From Butyrivibrio sp. XPD2006 (GTDB lineage Bacteria > Bacillota > Clostridia > Lachnospirales > Lachnospiraceae), in the NCBI RefSeq assembly GCF_000420865.1, contig NZ_ATVT01000008.1, forward strand, positions 110,334 to 174,333: DNA of 64,000 bases, in the 5' to 3' direction. The notes under the pieces are model-generated. The model ran no database searches. It was given only the letters and a program-made list of their open reading frames with translations, and was not told the origin of the DNA. The translations under genes were made by a program, and so were the position numbers. Shown here piece by piece: positions 24,183 to 32,922 of this stretch. Each line of letters begins with the position of its first letter. The stretch's first letter is position 1.

Positions 24183-24294
24183 ATTCACGTTGTAGTTTTC
24201 GTTGTAAAATCAGAGGATTTGTAGTATCCTATATCTTGTAGAATTGCTTGTAAAATGGCCTTTTTGGCATACAACATGTTGAAGACTAATTGAT

Positions 24295-24621
24295 ATGATC
24301 GAATGCAAACAGATGGAAAAGTTAATTCCGCAGTTTCTGGATGATGATCTGGATAATCAGGATCTTTCTGATTTTCTGGATCATATTGACTCATGTCCTG
24401 AGTGCAAGGAAGAACTGACAATCCAGTTTCTGGTACGTGTAGGTATGCAGAGGCTTGAAGACGGTAATACTTTCAACCTTGCACAGGAGCTTGAGAGAGA
24501 ACTCACAGAAGCCAAAAAGAAAATGCACCGAAGGAAAACTTTGGTGCTTATTAGTTACGTACTTGAAATTTCGGTTGCAGCCTTATTTGCACTTTGCATT
24601 TTACTTACAATTGCGCTGTGA
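24295..24621 (+). CDS. Small zinc-finger anti-sigma-like membrane protein
   Basis: A 108-residue protein with an N-terminal putative zinc-finger domain: Cys4 and a HIDSCPECKEEL segment (His30, Cys34, Cys37) match the HxxxCxxC motif of ZAS/zf-HC2 anti-sigma factors. A charged linker and a single membrane helix (about 84-106) follow. Such proteins hold an ECF sigma factor at the membrane, but no sigma factor gene lies beside it. The ribosome binding site is weak. It ends 12 bases before polA and is probably cotranscribed. Its role here is unclear. Confidence 0.65.
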   Translation: MIECKQMEKLIPQFLDDDLDNQDLSDFLDHIDSCPECKEELTIQFLVRVGMQRLEDGNTFNLAQELERELTEAKKKMHRRKTLVLISYVLEISVAALFALCILLTIAL

Positions 24622-24633
24622 TGTAGGAGATAT

Positions 24634-26823
24634 ATGTCAGATAATACAACTATCATTGATGGAAACAAATTAATAAGAGATGCTTTCTATGCTATTCCGG
24701 ACTTTACCGATTCTGAGGGCAATCACATCAGCGGTCTTTACGGAGCTTTCTTTAAACTCAAAGAGCTTTTGGCAGCGCCTGATTTAAAGGCTTTAAAGCT
24801 GACATTTGATTCAGATACAAGCTCTTTTACGGAAGACGTTAAATGGCAGATCGGAAGATTTGCAGAACTTATCGCATCAATCGAAGGGGCAGATACAGAC
24901 TCGGAATTAGAAGTGACAGAGTCTGTAAAATCTTCAGTTGATGAAATATTAAAGAGTCTTTCACCTTCCGGAAGCGTCAAAGAACTTCCGAAGTTTAAGC
25001 ATACACTTACTGTGACATCTGATCTTAGTGAGGTCGAGAAGATATTCTCTAAGGCTGCTGAAAGCGCTGGGAGTAAGACTGACAGATTTGTTGGATATCA
25101 TTTCGTTACTGAGAGAAACGGCAATGAAAAATCCTCTGTAGAAGCACTTGGACTATCGCTTTGCTTTGATGATGAGAATGCATACTATATACCTGTTGTG
25201 AATTTTATAACTGCTTCATATCTGGGACAGAAACTGTCAGAGCTCAGTCAGAAGGCATCTCTTTCAGGTTTTGACATGAAAGATGACTTCAGATTCTATG
25301 TTCCTACAGAGATGAAAGAAAGAACTTCCGGCTACAGCAAAGATGATACCGGCTATAAGAGCAGTGTAAGAGCCTTTGATGTTCTTATAGGTGCATATGT
25401 TATCAATCCTATCAAGAATGATTATCAGATATGGGACATTTGCAGCGAATATCTTGGAATCCCGCTTCCTAAAAAGAGTGATGTATTCGGCAAGGAGAAA
25501 CTCTCTGTCTGCGATGAGAACATTGTTGCCGATTATGCAGGCAAGATTGCTGCTACATGTTATATGGCTGCTCCCATAATCAGGAATAAATTGGAAAAGA
25601 CAGGTATGGAAGAGCTCTTTTACAATATAGAAATGCCTCTTTCATACATTCTCTATGCTATGGAAGATGAAGGAATCATAGCAAAAAGAGATGCACTCAA
25701 GGAATACGGTGACAAACTTCAAGTTCGTATCGAAGAACTTGAGAAACTGATATATGAAGCTGCAGGATGTGAGTTCAATATCAATTCTCCCAAGCAGCTT
25801 GGTGAGATTTTATTTGAGAAGCTTGGGCTTCCTGCCGAAAAGAAGACTAAATCCGGCTATTCGACGGCAGCTGACGTGCTTGAGAAGCTTGCGCCCGAGC
25901 ATAAGATAGTTGCAGATATACTTGAATACAGAGGACTGGCCAAGCTTAAATCAACTTATGCTGACGGACTTGCTGCTTTCATAGAGAAGGACGAGAGGAT
26001 ACACACAAGCTTTAATCAGACAATAACTGCAACCGGACGTATCAGCTCAACAGAACCGAATCTTCAGAATATACCTATGAGAACAGAACTGGGAAGGCTT
26101 ATCCGAAAGGTCTTTGTGCCCAAGGATGGTTATGTATTTGCCGATGCGGATTACTCACAGATTGAGCTAAGGATCCTTGCGCATATGTCAGAGGATCAGG
26201 GACTGATAAGCGCTTATCACGAAGGCGATGATATTCACAGAATAACAGCATCCAAGGTATTTCATGTTCCTTTTGAAGAGGTAACGCCACTCCAGAGACG
26301 TAATGCCAAGGCAGTTAACTTTGGTATAGTTTACGGGATCAGTTCTTTTGGCCTGTCTCAGGATCTTTCCATATCAGTTGGCGAAGCCAAGGAATATATG
26401 GAGAAGTATTTTGAAACATATCCGGGAGTAAGGGACTATCAGAACAGAGTCATTCAAGATGCCAAGAACAAGGGCTATTCTGAGACGATGTTCGGAAGAA
26501 GACGCCCTATTCCTGAACTAAAGTCCGGCAATTACATGATGAGACAGTTTGGTGAGAGAGTTGCGATGAACGCCCCTATACAGGGAACTGCTGCAGATAT
26601 AATGAAGATCGCAATGATAAATGTCTTTTACAGGATTAAAAGAGAGAACTTGAAATCCAGACTGATTTTGCAGATCCACGACGAACTTCTTATAGAAACC
26701 GCACCTGATGAGATAGAGCAGGTTTCGGATATACTTACAAAAGAGATGGAGAAGGCAGTAGAGCTGTCAGTCCCGATGGAAGTAGACTGCCACACAGGAA
26801 GTGACTGGTATGAAGCAAAATAA
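24634..26823 (+). CDS. polA: DNA polymerase I with a reduced 5' nuclease region
   Basis: A 729-residue family A polymerase. Polymerase motifs are complete: motif A DADYSQIELR (about 504), motif B RRNAKAVNFGIVYG (about 555) and motif C QIHDELL (about 680). The N-terminus opens like the 5'-3' nuclease domain (IIDGNKLIRDAFYAIPDF), but only about 110 residues of that domain remain, against about 290 in full-length PolA, and the acidic metal-binding cluster is missing. The middle region corresponds to the 3'-5' exonuclease fold but lacks its DxE motif, as in many Gram-positive PolA. So only polymerase activity is expected. The ribosome binding site (TAGGAGATAT) is good, and its stop overlaps coaE. 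Confidence 0.92.
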   Translation: MSDNTTIIDGNKLIRDAFYAIPDFTDSEGNHISGLYGAFFKLKELLAAPDLKALKLTFDSDTSSFTEDVKWQIGRFAELIASIEGADTDSELEVTESVKSSVDEILKSLSPSGSVKELPKFKHTLTVTSDLSEVEKIFSKAAESAGSKTDRFVGYHFVTERNGNEKSSVEALGLSLCFDDENAYYIPVVNFITASYLGQKLSELSQKASLSGFDMKDDFRFYVPTEMKERTSGYSKDDTGYKSSVRAFDVLIGAYVINPIKNDYQIWDICSEYLGIPLPKKSDVFGKEKLSVCDENIVADYAGKIAATCYMAAPIIRNKLEKTGMEELFYNIEMPLSYILYAMEDEGIIAKRDALKEYGDKLQVRIEELEKLIYEAAGCEFNINSPKQLGEILFEKLGLPAEKKTKSGYSTAADVLEKLAPEHKIVADILEYRGLAKLKSTYADGLAAFIEKDERIHTSFNQTITATGRISSTEPNLQNIPMRTELGRLIRKVFVPKDGYVFADADYSQIELRILAHMSEDQGLISAYHEGDDIHRITASKVFHVPFEEVTPLQRRNAKAVNFGIVYGISSFGLSQDLSISVGEAKEYMEKYFETYPGVRDYQNRVIQDAKNKGYSETMFGRRRPIPELKSGNYMMRQFGERVAMNAPIQGTAADIMKIAMINVFYRIKRENLKSRLILQIHDELLIETAPDEIEQVSDILTKEMEKAVELSVPMEVDCHTGSDWYEAK

Positions 26824-27439
26824 GTTAAAATCCGGAGAGACGAATATAATAGGCATCACCGGAGGCGTTGGTGCAGGAAAGAGTGCTGTTCTCGGATATA
26901 TCGAAGAGAACTACAATGCCAGGGTGATATATTCGGACAATGTGGCCAATGACATCAAGAAAAAGGGCTATCCTGCCTATGATGAGCTTCTTGCTCTTCT
27001 GGGAGACGGAATCCTTGATGAAACCGGTGAAATAGACAAAAAGAAAATGGCTGAAGCCATTTTCGGCAATGAAAAACTACTTTCCTCAGTCAATAATATT
27101 TTGCATCCTGCAGTAAATACATTTATTATTAATATAATAGACAATGAGCGGGAAAAGGGAGAGCTGGACTTTGTATTTGTGGAAGCAGCTCTTTTGATAG
27201 AGAACGGTTACAAAAATTTTGTGGATGAGCTTTGGTATGTATACGCGGATGAGTCCACAAGAAGAAAGCGTCTTAAGGAATCCAGAGGCTATACCGATGA
27301 GAAGATTGACAAGATATTCGGATCCCAGTTGGACGATAAAACTTTCAGGGAGAATGCGGATTTCGTAATTGATAATTCAAAAACCCTGAAAGAGGCTACA
27401 ATGCAGATCGACAAAAAAATCGGGGAGTGGAAAGCATAA
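26810..27439 (+). CDS. coaE: Dephospho-CoA kinase
   Basis: A 209-residue P-loop kinase for the last step of CoA synthesis (dephospho-CoA to CoA). The Walker A loop GITGGVGAGKSA is near residues 14-25, followed by the conserved SDNVAND and the HPAV motif of CoaE, and a lid with RRKRLKESRG. The start is set at ATG 26810, with GGAAG about 8 bases upstream; a GTG at 26801 is the alternative. It overlaps the end of polA by 14 bases, and its stop overlaps the next start (TAATG), so polA, coaE and the FtsA-like gene form a tightly coupled unit. polA-coaE neighbourhood is common in Firmicutes. Confidence 0.93.
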   Translation: MKQNKLKSGETNIIGITGGVGAGKSAVLGYIEENYNARVIYSDNVANDIKKKGYPAYDELLALLGDGILDETGEIDKKKMAEAIFGNEKLLSSVNNILHPAVNTFIINIIDNEREKGELDFVFVEAALLIENGYKNFVDELWYVYADESTRRKRLKESRGYTDEKIDKIFGSQLDDKTFRENADFVIDNSKTLKEATMQIDKKIGEWKA

Positions 27440-29622
27440 TGGCAAGCTTAGAACAGGCAGATCAGAAGGTAGTATACGGACTGGACATAGGAACCAGAAG
27501 CGTTGTCGGAACAGTGGGTTACATGAATGACAACCAGTTTAATGTTATTGCTCAGGCTGTTGAGAAGCATGAGACAAGAGCTATGCTGGACGGACAGATC
27601 CACGATATAGGCAAGGTTGGAGCCACTATCAGGAAGGTGACTGACAAGCTTGAACAGCAGACAGACATTCATCTTACAGATGTCTGCATAGCTGCTGCGG
27701 GTCGTGTACTTCAGACAGTCAGGACCACATATGATTATGAGTATCCGGACAACCATACCATAACCGATGAAGATATCTATAACCTGGATTCAGCTGCTGT
27801 AGAGCAGGCATATTCAGAGTTTCTTAATAAGAACACATCCGACCTTAAGTTCTACCTGGTTGGTTATTCCGTTATGCATTATTATCTTGACGGCTATCAG
27901 ATTGCAAATCTTGAGGGACATAATGCGGGCAAGGTGAGTGTTGAGCTTATTGCCACATTCCTTCCGGATGATTGTGTTGATGGTCTTTATAAGGCATGTG
28001 AGAGAGCAAATTTAAATGTTGCAAACCTCACTCTCGAGCCTATAGCAGCCATGATGGTTGCTATCCCCGACAGATTCAGGATGCTGAATCTTGCACTTGT
28101 TGATGTGGGTGCAGGAACTTCAGATATTTGTGTAACTGACGATGGTTCGATAACCGCTTACGGAATGCTTCCTATCGCAGGTGATGATATAACAGAGATA
28201 ATTGCACAGCACTGTCTGGTTGACTTTAATGCTGCAGACGAGATCAAGATCAAGGCAAGTCATCAGGAACAGGTTGATTATGTCGACATCATGGGCTTAA
28301 ATAAGACAATTTCTTCCAAAGAGATTGCAAGAATCATCAAGCCCAAGGTAGAGGAGATGGCTCAGAAGGCAACGGATGAGATAAAGCGCCTTAACGGTGA
28401 TAGAGCTGTAAGCGCTGTATTCGTAGTCGGCGGAGGTGGATGCGTGCCAGGATATACCAAGGCAATTGCCAAGGATATGGATATTCCCGAGGAGCGTGTC
28501 GCACTTAGAGGCGAGGAAGTAATGAAGAACATTACTTTCCTTAATAATGACGGAATCGACAGAGATTCACTTCTTGTAACTCCTCTTGGCATTTGTATAA
28601 GCTACTATGAGGAAGCAAATAACTTTATCTTTGTTTCATTCAACGGAACACAGACCAAGATTTATGATAACGGTAAGCTCCAGATCGTTGATGCTGCCAT
28701 GCAGGCTGCATTCCCCAACGAGGATCTTTTCCCTAAGCGCGGAGCGGAGCTCAAATATACTGTTAACGGCAAAGAGAGAACATCCAGAGGTGAGCCGGGT
28801 GAAGCTGCCGTAATACAGCTTAACGGTAAGCCTGCTGATATTCACTCCAAGATCCATGCAAACGATATCATCAACGTAACGCCGTCAACAGCCGGCGCTC
28901 CCGGTAAGGCTACAATCGAGAATATACCTGAATTCAAGACCAAGTTTAATGTCAATGTAAACGGCAAAAACGTTGAGGCATCAAGATATGCTACTGTAAA
29001 CGGAGAAGCACAGACCGGTTATTATGACATAGCAGCCGGAGACGATGTCAAGATTCTTGATTATAATACAGCTGCACAGATTGCTGAGCTTATGGATATA
29101 AAGCTAACAGAAGATATGGTAATTATCGTCAACAATGAAAGAGGCGATGCCAATACTCCTGTTTACGAGAACTTCAAGGTTGAGTTCAAGGATCAGGAAG
29201 ATATGATCATGGATTATTACAAGGATTTCCCGAGTGCCGATGAAATGGCTGTTTCTCAGGCTAATGAGGAATCCTATGAGAATATTGATTATGAAGCAAG
29301 GCTGAAAGCTGATAAAGACGGTCAGCTTACTTTCGATGATCTTCCGGATGATGACGGAACCTATGAGAAGTCTGAGAGTGAAGAATCTGAGACTGAAGTA
29401 GTAAGGAATATCCTTGCTCATGATCTTCACATTATTGTGAACAACGAAGCTATTACACTTCATGGCAAATCAGATTATATCTTTGTAGATATTTTCGATG
29501 CCATCGACTTTGATCTTTCAAAGCCAAACGGAAGGAGCATTGTGACTACACTTAACGGCTCTACACCGGATTATATGCAGCCTATAAAAGAAGGCGATAA
29601 GATAGAGGTTTATTGGAAATAA
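27439..29622 (+). CDS. FtsA-like actin-fold protein with long C-terminal extension
   Basis: A 727-residue protein. The first 380 or so residues are an FtsA/PilM actin-like ATPase: phosphate-1 YGLDIGTRSVVG, phosphate-2 LVDVGAGTSDI and the adenosine motif VFVVGGGGCVPGY, and a 1C-like subdomain region between. The remaining 330 residues are beta-rich segments with repeated VNGK/LNGK turns and an acidic linker. There is no obvious amphipathic membrane-targeting helix of the FtsA kind at the end. It is therefore probably not the main FtsA but the longer clostridial FtsA-like protein whose role (division, envelope) is unclear. Start ATG 27439 overlaps the coaE stop, with GGGGAGTGG as ribosome binding site. 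Confidence 0.78.
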   Translation: MASLEQADQKVVYGLDIGTRSVVGTVGYMNDNQFNVIAQAVEKHETRAMLDGQIHDIGKVGATIRKVTDKLEQQTDIHLTDVCIAAAGRVLQTVRTTYDYEYPDNHTITDEDIYNLDSAAVEQAYSEFLNKNTSDLKFYLVGYSVMHYYLDGYQIANLEGHNAGKVSVELIATFLPDDCVDGLYKACERANLNVANLTLEPIAAMMVAIPDRFRMLNLALVDVGAGTSDICVTDDGSITAYGMLPIAGDDITEIIAQHCLVDFNAADEIKIKASHQEQVDYVDIMGLNKTISSKEIARIIKPKVEEMAQKATDEIKRLNGDRAVSAVFVVGGGGCVPGYTKAIAKDMDIPEERVALRGEEVMKNITFLNNDGIDRDSLLVTPLGICISYYEEANNFIFVSFNGTQTKIYDNGKLQIVDAAMQAAFPNEDLFPKRGAELKYTVNGKERTSRGEPGEAAVIQLNGKPADIHSKIHANDIINVTPSTAGAPGKATIENIPEFKTKFNVNVNGKNVEASRYATVNGEAQTGYYDIAAGDDVKILDYNTAAQIAELMDIKLTEDMVIIVNNERGDANTPVYENFKVEFKDQEDMIMDYYKDFPSADEMAVSQANEESYENIDYEARLKADKDGQLTFDDLPDDDGTYEKSESEESETEVVRNILAHDLHIIVNNEAITLHGKSDYIFVDIFDAIDFDLSKPNGRSIVTTLNGSTPDYMQPIKEGDKIEVYWK

Positions 29623-30419
29623 TGCGATTTACAAGTATTGCCAGCGGAAGCAGCGGAAACTGTACTTATGTGGGTTCAGACAACACCCATATCCTTGTGG
29701 ACGCCGGAGTTAGCAAAAAGAGAATCGGTGAAGGACTGGAGCAGCTCGATCTTAGTTTTGATGATATAAACGCGATCTTTGTGACTCATGAACATGCAGA
29801 TCATATTGCTGCTATCCGTACAATCCTTAAAAAGCACCACATACCAGTATATGCCACAGAAGGCACCATTACCGGAATAAGAAATTCTGATAAAAAGGGT
29901 GAGATTGATTTTTCATCCTTTATTCCTGTCAGAGTAGATGAAGCCGTAGTAGTTGGTGACATGATAATAAATCCAATGAGAATTTCCCATGATGCCCTTG
30001 AGCCCTGCGGTTATAGGGTGTATTGCGGAGACAAGAAGGTTGGCATCGCAACAGACCTTGGCTGCTATGATCAGTATACAGTCAGCGCTCTGTCAGGTTG
30101 CGATGCACTTTTATTGGAAGCCAATCACGATGTGAGGATGCTTCAGACAGGACCTTACCCTTATATCCTAAAAACCAGAATCCTTGGGGATAAGGGACAT
30201 CTTTCCAATGAAAAGAGCGGAGAGCTTCTGTGCAGTCTTTTAAATGACAGAATGAAAGGCATTTTCCTGGGACATTTGTCCAAGGAGAACAATCTTCCTG
30301 AACTGGCTTATGAAACAGTAAGGGTTGAGATTGAAATGGGAGATACACCTTATCATGGCAATGATTTCCCGATAATGGTCGCGGAGAGAAGCTGCCTTTC
30401 ACCTGTGATTGAGTTCTGA
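29622..30419 (+). CDS. MBL-fold metallohydrolase of the WalJ/YycJ type
   Basis: A 265-residue metallo-beta-lactamase-fold hydrolase. It opens with FTSIASGSSGNCTYV, typical of YycJ/WalJ, and carries the metal motif THEHADH (about residues 59-65) and later HD and H ligands (ISHDA, LGHLS). Family members are linked to the WalRK cell-wall regulon and have exonuclease-like features, but no walRK genes are here. The start overlaps the previous stop (TAATG), so translation is coupled; a TTG at 29613 is the alternative. Confidence 0.85.
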   Translation: MRFTSIASGSSGNCTYVGSDNTHILVDAGVSKKRIGEGLEQLDLSFDDINAIFVTHEHADHIAAIRTILKKHHIPVYATEGTITGIRNSDKKGEIDFSSFIPVRVDEAVVVGDMIINPMRISHDALEPCGYRVYCGDKKVGIATDLGCYDQYTVSALSGCDALLLEANHDVRMLQTGPYPYILKTRILGDKGHLSNEKSGELLCSLLNDRMKGIFLGHLSKENNLPELAYETVRVEIEMGDTPYHGNDFPIMVAERSCLSPVIEF

Positions 30420-30445
30420 GAACATATTAAACGGAGGAGAGTGTT

Positions 30446-30718
30446 ATGAATAAAACTATTATTACTGTAGTAGGAAAAGACACAGTGGGGATCATCGCCA
30501 AAGTCTGCACATATCTTGCAGAGTCCAAGATCAATATTCTTGATATTTCCCAAACAATTGTAAGCGGATATTTTAATATGATGATGATCGTTGATATGTC
30601 AGGAACAGACAAGGAGTTTAACACTGTTGCTGATGATCTTGAGTCTCTTGGCAAGGAGATCGGAGTTGTTATCAAGTGCCAGAGAGAAGAGATATTTGAT
30701 TCAATGCATAGGCTGTAA
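30446..30718 (+). CDS. ACT-domain regulatory protein (UPF0237 type)
   Basis: A 90-residue single ACT domain: ITVVGKDTVGIIAKVCTYLAE then NILDISQTIVSGYFNMMMIVDM, the ligand-binding beta-alpha-beta pattern of the UPF0237 family. It has a strong ribosome binding site (GGAGGAG) and stands 36 bases before the PFL gene. These two genes are paired in many Gram-positives. It probably binds an amino acid and modulates its partner; the ligand is unknown. Confidence 0.88.
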   Translation: MNKTIITVVGKDTVGIIAKVCTYLAESKINILDISQTIVSGYFNMMMIVDMSGTDKEFNTVADDLESLGKEIGVVIKCQREEIFDSMHRL

Positions 30719-30754
30719 GCGCAACTACCTTGTGAAAAAGTAGAGGATTAAAAA

Positions 30755-32119
30755 ATGATTAATATATACGAGGTCGTAGAGACCAATGAAATGATCGAGA
30801 AGGAAAACCTGGATGTCAGGACCATCACCCTTGGTATTAGCCTTATGGACTGCATTGACAGTGACCTTGATAAACTTTGTGACAATATTTACAACAAGAT
30901 TTATGACACGGCAAAAGACCTGGTAAAAACCGGAGATCAGATTGCAAGGGAATTTGGTGTTCCGATCGTCAATAAGAGAATTTCTGTGACACCCATAGCA
31001 CTTATAGGTGGAGCAGCCTGCAAGAAGCCTGAGGATTTTGCAAAAATTGCTGCCACTCTTGATAAAGTAGCCAAGGCTGTAGGTGTTAACTTCATAGGAG
31101 GTTATTCCGCACTTGTAAGTAAGGGCATGACTGAGTCCGACAGAATGCTTATTGAATCCATTCCGCTGGCACTCTCAACAACCGATGTTGTATGCTCATC
31201 AATAAATGTAGGTTCTACCAAGACCGGTATCAATATGGATGCCGTAAGACTCATGGGAACCATTGTAAAAAAGACTGCTGAAGCTACCAAAGAAAAAGAT
31301 TCTTTGGGCTGTGCAAAGCTCGTTGTATTCTGCAACGCACCGGATGATAATCCGTTTATGGCAGGAGCCTTCCATGGTGTAACAGAAGCTGACAAGATAA
31401 TAAATGTCGGTGTCAGCGGACCCGGAGTTGTTAAGACAGCTCTTGAAAAGGTAAGAGGTGAGAACTTCGAGGTACTTTGTGAGACTATCAAAAAGACAGC
31501 TTTCAAGGTTACAAGAGTTGGTCAGCTTGTTGCACAGGAAGCATCCAAGAGACTTGGAGTTCCGTTCGGTATCATAGACCTTTCACTTGCTCCTACACCT
31601 GCAATCGGAGACAGTGTAGCTGATATTCTTCATGAAATCGGTGTTGAGCATGCCGGAGCACCGGGTACAACCGCCGCACTTGCCCTTTTGAATGATCAGG
31701 TTAAGAAGGGCGGTGTAATGGCATCTTCATATGTAGGAGGACTTTCAGGAGCATTCATCCCTGTAAGTGAGGATCAGGGTATGATCGATGCGGTTGAAGC
31801 AGGTGCCCTTACACTAGAAAAATTAGAAGCCATGACATGCGTATGTTCCGTCGGACTTGATATGATAGCAATTCCCGGAGATACCAGGGATACTACAATA
31901 GCCGGTATCATTGCGGACGAGATGGCAATTGGTATGATAAACCAGAAAACAACTGCTGTAAGACTGATTCCTGTAATAGGAAAGGGAGTTGGTGAAACGG
32001 TTGAATTCGGTGGACTTTTGGGATATGCACCTATAATGCCGGTTAACAAGTTTTCCTGCGATGAATTTGTTAACAGAGGAGGAAGAATTCCGGCTCCGGT
32101 ACACAGCTTCAAGAACTAA
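30755..32119 (+). CDS. PFL-family protein (UPF0210/DUF711)
   Basis: A 454-residue protein of the UPF0210 (DUF711, PFL-like) family, recognised by the start [28 protein letters not shown] segment, the glycine-rich VGVSGPGVV and the C-terminal [14 protein letters not shown]. The fold resembles glycyl-radical enzymes, but no glycyl-radical loop is seen and the activity is unknown. Full-length with an AGAGGA ribosome binding site. It is paired with the ACT protein upstream, which may regulate it. Confidence 0.88.
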   Translation: MINIYEVVETNEMIEKENLDVRTITLGISLMDCIDSDLDKLCDNIYNKIYDTAKDLVKTGDQIAREFGVPIVNKRISVTPIALIGGAACKKPEDFAKIAATLDKVAKAVGVNFIGGYSALVSKGMTESDRMLIESIPLALSTTDVVCSSINVGSTKTGINMDAVRLMGTIVKKTAEATKEKDSLGCAKLVVFCNAPDDNPFMAGAFHGVTEADKIINVGVSGPGVVKTALEKVRGENFEVLCETIKKTAFKVTRVGQLVAQEASKRLGVPFGIIDLSLAPTPAIGDSVADILHEIGVEHAGAPGTTAALALLNDQVKKGGVMASSYVGGLSGAFIPVSEDQGMIDAVEAGALTLEKLEAMTCVCSVGLDMIAIPGDTRDTTIAGIIADEMAIGMINQKTTAVRLIPVIGKGVGETVEFGGLLGYAPIMPVNKFSCDEFVNRGGRIPAPVHSFKN

Positions 32120-32143
32120 CTGTATTGTAATGGAGGAGAAGAT

Positions 32144-32899
32144 ATGGAAAATACAAAGACAAGTAAGAGCTGGGTAACAGCTCTCATAATAGGACTTAGT
32201 ATTGTTGCAAGTTGCTGTGTGATTGCACTTGGTCTTTCTCATTTCAGGTCAGAGAGTGTACATACAATTTCTGCAACGGGAAGTGCCAATGTAGACTTTG
32301 AGTCTGATCTTATTATATGGAGAGGCTCTTTTTCCGCAGCTGATTACACATCAAAAGCTGCCTATGACAAGATTAAGAAAGACAGTGCAGTTGTTAAAAA
32401 CTATCTTCTTGCGAACGGAATCACCGAAGATGAGATCATCTTTAATTCAGTTGATATATGGAAGACTTACAGAGATATCTATGATGATAATGGCAACTAT
32501 ATAGGCAGGGAACAGGATGGTTACAGCTTATCTCAGTCTGTAAGCGTAACATCAACAGATATTGATAAGGTTGAGAAAATATCAAGAGACATCTCAAGCC
32601 TTCTTGAGACAGGAGTTGAATTTGAATCTCAGGCACCTGAATATTACTATACAGGCCTTGATGATCTTAAACTCTCACTTATTGAGCAGGCAACAGCCAA
32701 TGCCAGAGAGAGAATAGATATTATGGCCAAGAATTCAGGCGCAAGAGTCGGCAAGCTTCGTAATTCCAATCTTGGTGTATTTCAGATAACGGCCACTAAC
32801 TCAGGTACAAGCAGCTATTCATATGACGGTGCTTTTGATACAACTTCAAGAAATAAGACAGCTTCAATAACAGTTAAGCTGGAATATGATCTTAAATAA
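32144..32899 (+). CDS. SIMPL-domain protein (DUF541)
   Basis: A 251-residue protein with an N-terminal membrane anchor (about 12-33) and an exported SIMPL domain. The domain opens with the typical HTISATGSANVDFESDLIIW and has the later SVSVTSTDIDKV segment. Homologues are envelope or periplasmic proteins of poorly defined function, some linked to oxidative stress. The ribosome binding site is strong (TGGAGGAG). It lies between the PFL gene and a GH9 lipoprotein, all in one direction with no terminator between. Confidence 0.85.
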   Translation: MENTKTSKSWVTALIIGLSIVASCCVIALGLSHFRSESVHTISATGSANVDFESDLIIWRGSFSAADYTSKAAYDKIKKDSAVVKNYLLANGITEDEIIFNSVDIWKTYRDIYDDNGNYIGREQDGYSLSQSVSVTSTDIDKVEKISRDISSLLETGVEFESQAPEYYYTGLDDLKLSLIEQATANARERIDIMAKNSGARVGKLRNSNLGVFQITATNSGTSSYSYDGAFDTTSRNKTASITVKLEYDLK

Positions 32900-32922
32900 G
32901 GTTAAACGGGAGAGTTTGGGAA

